Of a stretch of DNA of 64,000 bases, positions 47,100 to 54,439 are shown in pieces. The notes under the pieces were generated by a model, which ran no database searches, was not told the origin of the DNA, and saw only the letters and a list, made by a program, of their open reading frames with translations. Each line of letters starts with the position of its first letter. Within the stretch, counting starts at the first letter, position 1. Location: contig CANFJX010000005.1 of the NCBI GenBank assembly GCA_947447665.1, forward strand, positions 1 through 64,000. Direction: 5' to 3'. The translations under genes were made by a program, and so were the position numbers. Origin of the DNA: Bacteriovoracaceae bacterium (GTDB lineage: Bacteria; Bdellovibrionota; UBA1018).

Positions 47100-47507
47100 T
47101 CCTTCCAAATAAGATTTCCAACCCAAACCAGAAACTTGATCCAAACAAGCGGGAGCAATCACTGATTTCCTACGAAACGGCTCTCTTTTCTTGATATCGG
47201 ATAAATGAACTTCGATCACTGGAATTTGAATTGCAGAAACAGCATCCCGAATTGCATAGGAATAATGGGTGTAAGCACCTGGATTGAAAACAACTCCCTG
47301 AGCCCACTTTCTATTCTGATGAAGGAGATCAATTAACTCCCCCTCACTATTGGACTGAAAAATTCGCAGTGTCGCGCTCATCGTCTTGGCGGCCTTCTTT
47401 AATCGTTGATTAATTTCAGTAAGTGTCAAAGTGCCGTAAATTTCCGGTTCCCGCTCGCCCAGAAGATTCAAGTTCGGACCGTGTAAAACCAAAAGTTTCA
47501 GACTCAA
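46497..47507 (-). CDS. aroQ: Type II 3-dehydroquinate dehydratase fused in frame to an outer-membrane barrel
   Basis: TTG 47507 is chosen: it overlaps the aroB stop as TTGA, has AAGGGGG upstream and puts the active-site residues at standard AroQ numbers (Asn 12, Arg 19, Tyr 24, Asn 75, His 81, His 101, Arg 112). AroQ removes water from 3-dehydroquinate. A normal AroQ ends near residue 145. Here there is no stop; the frame continues to 336 aa. From Met 137 it reads as a Sec signal peptide (MKRLRTRIVGPLVMAWMALL, cut near SHA) and then a 170-residue amphipathic-strand barrel. A single chain makes little sense for an enzyme of the cytosol, so two products from nested starts are likely. Confidence 0.85.
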   Translation of the reverse strand: MSLKLLVLHGPNLNLLGEREPEIYGTLTLTEINQRLKKAAKTMSATLRIFQSNSEGELIDLLHQNRKWAQGVVFNPGAYTHYSYAIRDAVSAIQIPVIEVHLSDIKKREPFRRKSVIAPACLDQVSGLGWKSYLEGMKRLRTRIVGPLVMAWMALLLSRESHALSVDVVGGYALPGAAVTGSGVVAGGALPAISYGLLLDAGISSQLSLQFGALYAPRAFSVAVGAVASNYSTMAVHLPVLLRMSWLGIFSVGVGGYFSHSLTQGSWDVTPSGVKKMNQDDSGVVASVDMKIKLLPFLNAVVDGRYLIGFQNINQSSAFTAYVRDAQLWAGLRFGK

Positions 47508-48613
47508 CCTCTGCCCCCTTTTTGACGATCCAACCAATTTAACGTTTTTCGAACCTCATCCTGACTTACCGTCTGATCCGACACTGCACGCCCCACCTTT
47601 TCTAAAAGAACAAACCGCGGAACCCCATCTTTCGACTTCTTATCGAGCTTGAGTCGACGCCATCGAGCAGAGAATGCGTTCTTGCCAGGAAGCTTAGGTA
47701 CCGTCAGTCGACTTAAGAATTGATCAATCTCTCTACCTTCCTCCTCCTGCAAACGTCCTCGGAGCATCGACAAGAACACCGCCCCCCGCATTCCCCAAAC
47801 GACGGCCTCCCCATGCCTGAAGTAGCCGTAACCAGTTTCTGCCTCAAAAAGGTGCCCTAGGGTGTGACCAAAATTCAGAAGCGCGCGAGAGCCCTTTTGA
47901 TCCAACTCGTCTTTCTCGACGGCAGCCTTTTTTAACTTAAGACAACTCCAAACCAGATATTCCATTGCCCGCGGATGAGCAAAAAGTTCAAGCACGCCTT
48001 TTCGTGATCGCTTCTCCAAGTACCGAAACAGAGTACGATCGAGTGCAATCCCATATTTCGCAATCTCTCCCAACCCCGAGATTAACTCTCTCTCTGAAAG
48101 AGTCTTAAGAAAATCTAAATCACAAAAAACAGCTACGGGCTGATGAAATATTCCGATTAAATTTTTACCTAAATGGTGATTAACGGCAGTTTTCCCGCCC
48201 AACCCACTATCCACCTGGGCCAACAAGGTAGTGGGAACACTCACCCAGCGAAGCCCTCTCAGGTAGGTTCCAGCGAGAAATCCCACCGCATCTCCCACCG
48301 TTCCTCCTCCGATGGCAAAGATCACTGAATGTCGATCCGCTCCCTTTCGGATCAACCAACTATAGAGAGGCTCCAAACTTCGCAACGACTTCAAGGACTC
48401 TGAGGCTCGAACGAATCGAATCTCCACGGACCAACCCAACTCTTCGAGTTTTTCCCACCAAGCCTTTGCCGTTTGCTTCAGAACCCCATCGACCAAAAGA
48501 AAAGCTCGCAAGGGCCGACCAGGGAGTTGAAGTTGTTTGAGGCAATCCGGCAACTGGTGGCCAATCCACACCCTCGAAGTCGAGTGCTGCAAATTAAGCT
48601 GAAGTTTTTTCAT
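47504..48613 (-). CDS. aroB: 3-dehydroquinate synthase
   Basis: AroB cyclises DAHP to 3-dehydroquinate with NAD and a metal. ATG 48613 has GGAAGG 7 nt upstream and overlaps the aroK stop as ATGA. NAD-site and metal motifs are seen: FAIGGGTVGDAVGFLAGTYL, VPTTLLAQVDSGLGGKTAVN, GEIAKYGIALD and NFGHTLGHLFEAE with HGEAV. At 369 aa it is normal. Overlaps on both sides show strong operon coupling. Confidence 0.96.
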   Translation of the reverse strand: MKKLQLNLQHSTSRVWIGHQLPDCLKQLQLPGRPLRAFLLVDGVLKQTAKAWWEKLEELGWSVEIRFVRASESLKSLRSLEPLYSWLIRKGADRHSVIFAIGGGTVGDAVGFLAGTYLRGLRWVSVPTTLLAQVDSGLGGKTAVNHHLGKNLIGIFHQPVAVFCDLDFLKTLSERELISGLGEIAKYGIALDRTLFRYLEKRSRKGVLELFAHPRAMEYLVWSCLKLKKAAVEKDELDQKGSRALLNFGHTLGHLFEAETGYGYFRHGEAVVWGMRGAVFLSMLRGRLQEEEGREIDQFLSRLTVPKLPGKNAFSARWRRLKLDKKSKDGVPRFVLLEKVGRAVSDQTVSQDEVRKTLNWLDRQKGGRG

Positions 48614-49179
48614 GAACCGACCTTCCGAAGAATCCACTCCCTCAGCTCCCCGGCGATTTGTCCTGGATCTTTTCCATCGGTATCGATCGAAATATCTGCT
48701 TTTTGGTAATGAACTTCTCTTTTTCGAAATAATTGCAACAAAACACCCCGATCGAGTTGGTCACCCGATTTTTTTAGTAATGGTCGTTGCTCCGCCCTTT
48801 CACTGAGACGCCCCACAAGGGAATCGACCTCAGCCTTCAGATAAATGATCCAGCCCTGAGATTTTACCCAGGCCAGAGTCTCGACACTGAGCAGTGCCCC
48901 GCCTCCTAAGGCAATCACTTGGCGAGGGCCGTTGGACATCTCCTGAATGGCCCTCGACTCCAACCTTCGAAACTCACGTTCTCCCGACTTAAGAATCCAC
49001 TGAGGCACCGAGATGCCTGTGGTTTTTTCGATCCAGTGATCGGTATCAAGAAAAGACCAACCCAGCGTTTCAGCTAGAATGGGACCTACAGTGGATTTCC
49101 CCGCACCCATAAAACCGGTGAGATAAACTCTAGGCGGGCGATGATCGTACGGGGCCGATGGATTTCCATTCCTGGACAC
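48610..49179 (-). CDS. aroK: Shikimate kinase
   Basis: AroK phosphorylates shikimate. The P-loop is GFMGAGKST, the shikimate-binding Asp lies in FLDTDHWIEK, and GGGALLSVET and the lid Arg (AEQRPLL) follow. GTG 49179 has GGAGGAGG 9 nt upstream and lies 50 bp inside the aroC end. At 189 aa the N-terminus is about 15 residues longer than usual. Confidence 0.94.
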   Translation of the reverse strand: MSRNGNPSAPYDHRPPRVYLTGFMGAGKSTVGPILAETLGWSFLDTDHWIEKTTGISVPQWILKSGEREFRRLESRAIQEMSNGPRQVIALGGGALLSVETLAWVKSQGWIIYLKAEVDSLVGRLSERAEQRPLLKKSGDQLDRGVLLQLFRKREVHYQKADISIDTDGKDPGQIAGELREWILRKVGS

Positions 49180-50332
49180 GCCGAGTAACCTCCTCCATTG
49201 AATCTCCGCCCATCTTCTCGAGGATCATTTGAGCCAAAACTAGCCCTAAAAGAGCCTCACCAATGACCGCTGCAGCCGGAACGGCACAAACGTCCGAGCG
49301 TTCGATATGCGCAGGAGTAGCAACGCCACTGAGTAGATCAACCGAAGCCAATGGCTTCATCAAAGTAGAGAGGGGCTTCATCGCAGCTCGGACCACCAGT
49401 CTTTGCCCCGTGCTCATTCCCCCATCGATTCCACCCGAGCGATTGGTCCGAAAAATAACCCCGCCCGGAGTGCCCCCCGGAAACATCTCATCGTGAACTT
49501 CAGAGCCTGGCAGTTGGGCAGCTTGAAATCCCAACCCGATTTCCACACCCTTTACGGCATTCAAGCTGAGAAAGGCGCGACCCAATTCTGCCTCGAGGCG
49601 ACGGTCCCACTGAGAATAGCTACCTAACCCCACAGGAACTCCGCTGGCACAAACCTCAAAGACTCCACCCAGCGTGTTCCCCTCTTTTTTTGCGATTTCG
49701 ATGGCCTGAACCATTTTTTGTTCAGTATCCATGCCCAAACAGCGAACAGGGGAAGCATCTGATCGAAGATTGAGTTGTTCGATGGGGACATCAATCGAAG
49801 TGGAATCTTGGATCCCTCCAATTTCCACCACTCGACTCCCCACATGTATTCCTAAATCGTTTAAAAACTTCAATGCAACTGCCCCGAGAGCCACTCGCAT
49901 GGCAGTTTCTCTTGCGCTCGATCGCTCTAAAACATTTCTAAGATCGGCGTGTCGGTACTTAATACCCCCAGCCCAATCCGCATGACCGGGACGAGGAATT
50001 GATATGTCTCGGGCTCGTCCGCGCTGACCTGAGGAATCTTGGGCGCCTCTCGGCTCGACCTGCATCACTTCCTTCCAAGAAACCCAGTCACGATTTTCAA
50101 TTAAAAGACTAATGGGGCTTCCCAGCGTTTTGCCGAGGCGCACGCCCGAGAGGATCTGAACCTCATCGGTTTCGATCTTTTGACGTGCTCCTCTCCCATA
50201 ACCGAGCTTTCTTCGTCTCAAGTAGAGTTGGAGATCTGCCTGAACCAGCGAAAGTCCGGCGGGGATTCCCTCCAGAATTCCCATCAGAGCCTTTCCGTGC
50301 GATTCACCTGCAGTGAGAAATCTAAAACTCAT
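49130..50332 (-). CDS. aroC: Chorismate synthase
   Basis: AroC uses reduced FMN to make chorismate from EPSP. Landmarks are TAGESHGKALMGILEGIPAG, RPGHADWAGGIKY, RSSARETAMRVA, TNRSGGIDGGMSTG and RSDVCAVPAAAVIGEA. At 400 aa it is close to the Gram-positive-type length. ATG 50332 overlaps the aroE stop by 4 bp. Confidence 0.96.
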   Translation of the reverse strand: MSFRFLTAGESHGKALMGILEGIPAGLSLVQADLQLYLRRRKLGYGRGARQKIETDEVQILSGVRLGKTLGSPISLLIENRDWVSWKEVMQVEPRGAQDSSGQRGRARDISIPRPGHADWAGGIKYRHADLRNVLERSSARETAMRVALGAVALKFLNDLGIHVGSRVVEIGGIQDSTSIDVPIEQLNLRSDASPVRCLGMDTEQKMVQAIEIAKKEGNTLGGVFEVCASGVPVGLGSYSQWDRRLEAELGRAFLSLNAVKGVEIGLGFQAAQLPGSEVHDEMFPGGTPGGVIFRTNRSGGIDGGMSTGQRLVVRAAMKPLSTLMKPLASVDLLSGVATPAHIERSDVCAVPAAAVIGEALLGLVLAQMILEKMGGDSMEEVTRRVQEWKSIGPVRSSPA

Positions 50333-51183
50333 GACTTCAACCCTTGCTTCAATTGGTTTTTAACTTTTTGAATTTGCGGAATTTTACCGACCCAAATCTC
50401 CCAACTCGCCAGCGCCTGCCAGAGTAGCATATCAAGGCCATTGACGGCAGATAACCCCTGCTTTTGGGCTGCCTGAAGAAATGGAGTTTTCTCGGGATGG
50501 TAAACGAGATCCAAGGCCAGAGCTTCCCCCTCGACCCGTTTTGGCAATAATGACTTCTTCGGAAATCCACTCATCCCCAAGGGCGTCGCATTGACGAACA
50601 GACGGGGAGGGATATCTAACCGCTGAGGGAGAGCCTCGACCGAATGAAAAACCGTACGAGGAAAAAGCTTCCTCAATCGCATAGCTTGGGTTCGCGCCCG
50701 AAAAAGTGTTCGGTTCACGAGCCAAACCTCGGAGGCCCGGAGTTTTCCCAAAACATAGCTGACGGCGAGAGCCGCACCGCCCGCACCAAAAATCACAGCT
50801 GAAGCGCCTTGAACCCTAACTTTTTGTTCCTCGAGCGTTTTTAGTACTCCAAAGACATCCGTATTATATCCCCACAAACTCCCATCGCGAGCGAGTCGAA
50901 TCACATTAACCGCACCGATGGCTTGAGCCTCTGGAGAGAGATGATCAACACGTGCGAAGAATCGCTCTTTATAAGGGAGAGTTACGTTCCAACCCTGGAA
51001 CAATTGAAGCTGCTGAATGGTGGTAACAGACATTTCCCAATTCTCTGGACGAACCTCAATTCGCCGATAATCGAGTGGGTAACCTAAGATGCGAGCCAAG
51101 TCAGAAAAAATTTGAGGGGATCTCGAGTGATTGACTGGAAAGCCCATCACACCGGCGTAAAATTTTTCTCTCAAGGTAGCCAT
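50329..51183 (-). CDS. aroE: Shikimate dehydrogenase
   Basis: AroE reduces 3-dehydroshikimate with NADPH. The substrate-site phrase is GFPVNHSRSPQIF, the catalytic Lys lies in WNVTLPYKERFF, the Rossmann loop is IFGAGGAALAV, and NATPLGMSG follows. At 284 aa it is normal. ATG 51183 has no ribosome site; instead it is preceded by four 14-bp tandem repeats full of ATGs (see the repeat entry). First of five overlapping aro genes: aroE-aroC-aroK-aroB-aroQ. aroA and aroG/F are not in the window. Confidence 0.94.
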   Translation of the reverse strand: MATLREKFYAGVMGFPVNHSRSPQIFSDLARILGYPLDYRRIEVRPENWEMSVTTIQQLQLFQGWNVTLPYKERFFARVDHLSPEAQAIGAVNVIRLARDGSLWGYNTDVFGVLKTLEEQKVRVQGASAVIFGAGGAALAVSYVLGKLRASEVWLVNRTLFRARTQAMRLRKLFPRTVFHSVEALPQRLDIPPRLFVNATPLGMSGFPKKSLLPKRVEGEALALDLVYHPEKTPFLQAAQKQGLSAVNGLDMLLWQALASWEIWVGKIPQIQKVKNQLKQGLKS

Positions 51184-51243
51184 CGCAGTCTCATCATCGC
51201 AGTCTCAACATCGCAGTCTCATCATTGCAGTCTCATCATCGCC
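51181..51243. repeat. Four 14-bp tandem repeats at the aroE start
   Basis: The unit catcgcagtctcat occurs four times (51181-51236; copies 2 and 4 each have one change) with a partial fifth. On the minus strand each unit holds an ATG opening a mini-ORF that ends in TGA or TGG-type overlap with the next ATG. The last repeat supplies the aroE ATG. A unit of 14 is not a multiple of three. Confidence 0.9.
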
Positions 51244-51256
51244 TTCGACATGAGCT

Positions 51257-51742
51257 CTAGTGCAAGGCGCGCTGCAAGTAACTTAAAGCTGCCACGCAAG
51301 TCGGTTCTCCTGGAGAATACTCGAGTGCCTGCTGAAACTCTTTGATCGCTTGAATCAGAAGCCCTCGCACCGCATAGATCCGACCGAGATTCATATAGGG
51401 AAGGTGCTTGAGATCATATCGCGAAGCCGATTTGGCTTTTTGAAGCCATCCTTCTGCTTCTTCAATTTTTCCCTGAGCAATGAGGTATGAGCCGATATCG
51501 TTATAGGCATTACCAAACGAGGGATCTACTGCAATGGCTTTTTTGCACTCTCCAATTGCGTCCTCGATCCGTCCTTGAAAGCTGTAGGCCCAACCTCGAA
51601 AGGTATAAGACTCGGCTGTAGGATACAAATTGATGGACTCAGAATAGAGAGCAATTGCCCGAGGCAGGTCTCCAGATTCATGATATTTTTGACCCTCTTG
51701 CCAGAGCCAAAGTGCTTTTTTCTTGGTGAATTCACTTTCCAT
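51257..51742 (-). CDS. Tetratricopeptide-repeat protein
   Basis: ATG 51742 has a strong AGGAGGAAGGAG upstream. The 161-aa protein holds about four TPR units (ALWLWQEGQKYHESGDLPRA, SYTFRGWAYSFQGRIEDA, AYNDIGSYLIAQGKIEEA, YMNLGRIYAVRGLLIQA). There is no signal peptide, so it is a cytosolic protein-binding scaffold. It is 73 bp upstream of aroE in the same direction and may lead the aro transcript. Confidence 0.85.
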   Translation of the reverse strand: MESEFTKKKALWLWQEGQKYHESGDLPRAIALYSESINLYPTAESYTFRGWAYSFQGRIEDAIGECKKAIAVDPSFGNAYNDIGSYLIAQGKIEEAEGWLQKAKSASRYDLKHLPYMNLGRIYAVRGLLIQAIKEFQQALEYSPGEPTCVAALSYLQRALH

Positions 51743-51899
51743 CGAAAAGCTCCTTCCTCCTGTCACAAGCTAGCAGCATCCTCTCGGGAGAATCAATTCA
51801 TTTTAAAAAAACTATCGCAAATTATTTAGCGCATTGCGTTACTCACATGCATCCAAAGCAAGAGAAAATCCCGAGTGCGCCTAGCACTAGGCCTCAGTG

Positions 51900-51947
51900 A
51901 AAAAAAATGATCAAGAAGGAAGAGCTTGAGACTCATCCCTCTTGATC
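51900..51947 (-). terminator. Terminator after the AGQK-repeat gene
   Basis: gatcaaga and its complement (51909 onward with the block ending 51947) form a stem of about 12 bp with one mismatch. On the minus strand it is followed by eight T. It lies about 45 bp past the repeat-protein stop. The rest of 51743-51899 shows a short palindrome (gcctagcactaggc, 51880-51893) and no gene. Confidence 0.8.
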
Positions 51948-51992
51948 CTAATCAGCCTAAACAGTTAGCAAACAACTGAGTCGAGGCTCAAA

Positions 51993-52328
51993 TTAAAGCT
52001 TCTGACCAGCCTTTTGTCCAGCCTTCTGGCCGGCTTTTTGTCCAGCCTTCTGACCAGCTTTTTGTCCAGCCTTCTGACCAGCCTTCTGACCGGCTTTTTG
52101 TCCAGCCTTCTGACCAGCTTGACCGGCCTTCTGGCCAGCCTTCTGACCAGCTTGGCCTGCTTTCTGACCAGCCTTTTGTCCAGCCTTCTGGCCAGCTTTC
52201 TGGCCAGCTTGACCAGCCTTCTGGCCGGCCTTAGCGCTCGTGTATTCATCAGCATGCACAGGAGCGACGTTAGCAAGAGCCAATGCGAGAGCGCCTAACA
52301 TAAGAGAAGAGGTAACGATACGTTTCAT
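51993..52328 (-). CDS. Exported AGQK-repeat polycationic protein
   Basis: ATG 52328 has AAGGAG 6 nt upstream. Residues 1-26 are a clear Sec signal (MLGALALALANVAPVHA), and DEYTSAK follows. From about residue 34 to the end there is nothing but AGQK and a few AGQ units, about twenty in all. The mature protein is thus very basic, with no hydrophobic core and no cysteine. It may bind nucleic acid, LPS or peptidoglycan, or act as a low-complexity surface filament; none is shown. Own terminator downstream. No family is recognised. Confidence 0.75.
   Translation of the reverse strand: MKRIVTSSLMLGALALALANVAPVHADEYTSAKAGQKAGQAGQKAGQKAGQKAGQKAGQAGQKAGQKAGQAGQKAGQKAGQKAGQKAGQKAGQKAGQKAGQKAGQKAGQKL
51999..52229. 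repeat. 12-bp tandem repeat array with 9-bp short units
   Basis: About twenty imperfect units of the type gccttctgacca / gctttttgtcca code AGQK on the minus strand. A few 9-bp units drop the Lys. Synonymous third-base variants alternate, so the array has partly diverged at DNA level while the protein stayed uniform, which hints at selection on the protein. Confidence 0.9.
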
Positions 52329-52451
52329 GATCATCTCCTTAGATTAAAATGGATTTGGTTGTCGCACTCCAGATGTGCAACCCAAATGCCACCTCAACTT
52401 AAGCCCGGAGATCCATCATTATGACTCCATGCGATCAATACTAAATAAAGA

Positions 52452-53099
52452 TTAAAAAGAATAATCAGGCTTGATGAGCTTTTTTTTCAGCGCGAGCATC
52501 ACCCCATAGAGCGCAGCAAAGAGTACCACCCCTGCTAAAAACCAATGCATCTTAGCTTTGATCACACCCATCATCGCCTCAGGAGATTGCAATACCTCAG
52601 GGTTCGACCCAATCGCCTCCTGACCCAACCAGGCCAACACAAAGCACCAGAGCCCCGCTCCCAAGATGGTCGCCATGCTAAATGCGGTGAAAGACATCTT
52701 CAAGAACCCTGCAGGAATTGAAATGAGGTGCCTCACTACAGGCAGGAGGCGAGCCGTGAAAACACCAAAGGAACCAAACCGCTGAATCCAATTTTCGGCA
52801 AAGTTCAGTTTTTTTTGCGAAATCCCAAACTGCTTTCCGTAGCGGGTCATGAATTCCCCTCCAATCCAACGCGAGACCCAATAACTGACCAAAGATCCGA
52901 AATAACTCCCCGCAGTGCCGGCCAAAACTACACCAGCAAAACTCAAACGCCCCTGGGCAGCCCAAAACGCAGCTGGAGGCATTACAATCTCTGAGGGAAC
53001 GGGAATGATTGAACTCTCCATGGCCATTAGGATAAAAACACCCCAATATCCCCAGATTTCAACCCACTCAAACCAGGTGCGAAGCCATTCGTGTAACAT
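52452..53099 (-). CDS. DedA family membrane protein
   Basis: ATG 53099 is taken (215 aa); TTG 53129 is possible. The DedA/SNARE-associated fold is clear: ESSIIPVPSEIVMPPAAFWA, GSYFGSLVSYWVSRWIGG, FTARLLPVVRHLISIPAGFLKM with the conserved Arg, then three more helices. The family flips or transports undecaprenyl phosphate or phospholipids and keeps envelope energetics. The promoter region is shared with the divergent kamA-like gene. Confidence 0.92.
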   Translation of the reverse strand: MLHEWLRTWFEWVEIWGYWGVFILMAMESSIIPVPSEIVMPPAAFWAAQGRLSFAGVVLAGTAGSYFGSLVSYWVSRWIGGEFMTRYGKQFGISQKKLNFAENWIQRFGSFGVFTARLLPVVRHLISIPAGFLKMSFTAFSMATILGAGLWCFVLAWLGQEAIGSNPEVLQSPEAMMGVIKAKMHWFLAGVVLFAALYGVMLALKKKLIKPDYSF

Positions 53100-53158
53100 A
53101 CCAACGACGGTAGCACGAACGAGTGACAAAACTGAGTTTTTCTTCTAAAACGATTGCA

Positions 53159-54355
53159 ATGTTGAAATTCGAGACGAACCAGCCCGAAGACTGGAAAAGA
53201 GAACTCCTCAATTCCCTAACGAACGTCCAAGACCTGGCAGATCACCGTTTAATTTCGAAAGATGAAGCCGGGCGAGTAGAGTCGATTTCTCAAGAGTTTA
53301 AAATTCGAATCACTCCCTACTATGCCCAACTCATCGAAAACTCGCCCGATTGTCCGATCCGGAAGCAGGCCATCCCCCACCTGAGCGAGAGAGATCCTTT
53401 TTTACCCGAGTGGGCTACTGAGTGGAGTCGAAAAATTTACAACCGTCCTGAACCCTGGCATCCCGACCCGATCGGGGACCTTCAGCTCCAAGTCGCACCT
53501 CGACTCACTCATCGATATGGGCAACGTGCTATTCTTCATCTTTCTTCCATGTGTGCGGTTTACTGTCGGTTTTGCTTCAGAAAGTCTCATCTCAACGACG
53601 AAAACCGAACTCTCTATGAAGGAGGGCTCCAGCCCGCCTTTGATTATCTCCGTGAACACCCAGAGATTTCTGAACTCATCTTAACGGGCGGAGATCCTCT
53701 CTCTCTCAACGACCTGATGCTAGAGAAGATTTTCCACCAAATTGAAGCGCTGCCAGGAATTCAGATGTTAAGAATTCACTCGCGCATGGCTGTCACTCTC
53801 CCTAGTCGTTTCACAGAGAACTTGATTAAAATCTTAAATCAGGGGTGGCGATTTAACATCACAATCGTCAGTCACTTCAATCACCCCAAGGAACTCACTG
53901 AAATCGCCCGGAAGAAACTGCGAATGCTCCGCCGAGCAGGGGTCACTCTTCTGAATCAAACCGTATTAATGAGGGGAGTCAATGCTTCGGTGACAACCCT
54001 CCAACTTCTTTTCCAAACACTGTATGAAAACGGGTGCATCCCTTATTACCTTCATCACCCTGATTGGACACCGGGCACCTTCCATTTTCGTGTTTCCGTC
54101 CAAGAAGGACGAAACCTCATTCAAAACCTTCGCGGTCTGGTCTCAGGGCCTGCCCTGCCCGAGTATGTCCTCGACATTCCACAGGGACTCGGTAAAGCCT
54201 CCCTCATGAGCAATGACATTGAAAAAATCGACGGGTTCAAATCAAATGAATTCACCGGCGCAATTTACGAACTCACGCCCCCCTCGACTCGAAATAGCAA
54301 TCGAAACGAAGGAAATAAAAAGGCGCTCTATCTGGATTTCGCAACCACTCTGTAA
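53159..54355 (+). CDS. KamA-family radical SAM aminomutase (lysine 2,3-aminomutase / EpmB-like)
   Basis: The cluster motif C-x3-C-x2-C is CAVYCRFC, with the family phrases ILTGGDPLSLND, LRIHSRMAV, VTLLNQTVLMRGVN and PYYLHHPDWTPGTFHF. A C-terminal IPQGLGKASL resembles the PLP-lysine loop. The protein opens with PEDWKREL, close to EpmB, the enzyme that makes beta-lysine for EF-P; length (398 aa from ATG 53159, 410 from GTG 53123) is nearer KamA. No epmA or efp gene is in view. Either role fits. Confidence 0.85.
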   Translation: MLKFETNQPEDWKRELLNSLTNVQDLADHRLISKDEAGRVESISQEFKIRITPYYAQLIENSPDCPIRKQAIPHLSERDPFLPEWATEWSRKIYNRPEPWHPDPIGDLQLQVAPRLTHRYGQRAILHLSSMCAVYCRFCFRKSHLNDENRTLYEGGLQPAFDYLREHPEISELILTGGDPLSLNDLMLEKIFHQIEALPGIQMLRIHSRMAVTLPSRFTENLIKILNQGWRFNITIVSHFNHPKELTEIARKKLRMLRRAGVTLLNQTVLMRGVNASVTTLQLLFQTLYENGCIPYYLHHPDWTPGTFHFRVSVQEGRNLIQNLRGLVSGPALPEYVLDIPQGLGKASLMSNDIEKIDGFKSNEFTGAIYELTPPSTRNSNRNEGNKKALYLDFATTL

Positions 54356-54439
54356 AAATCGTCTTGCCGAACTGGGCAGGACTGAGTCAACCCAAGCAAC
54401 GAAGTCAGTTTCATCTCTTTGCCATCGAGTATCGTGAAT

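Noticed and set aside
51181..51243. Short regularly spaced repeats looking like a CRISPR array
   Set aside because: The units are contiguous 14-mers without spacers, and no cas gene is in the window.
51999..52229. Open frame on the plus strand opposite the AGQK gene (Leu/Ser-rich)
   Set aside because: It is a by-product of the repeat; no ribosome site, while the minus frame has signal peptide, ribosome site and terminator.
53159..54355. Part of a lysine fermentation cluster
   Set aside because: No kamD/E, kal or kdd genes are present; the gene stands alone, divergent from dedA.
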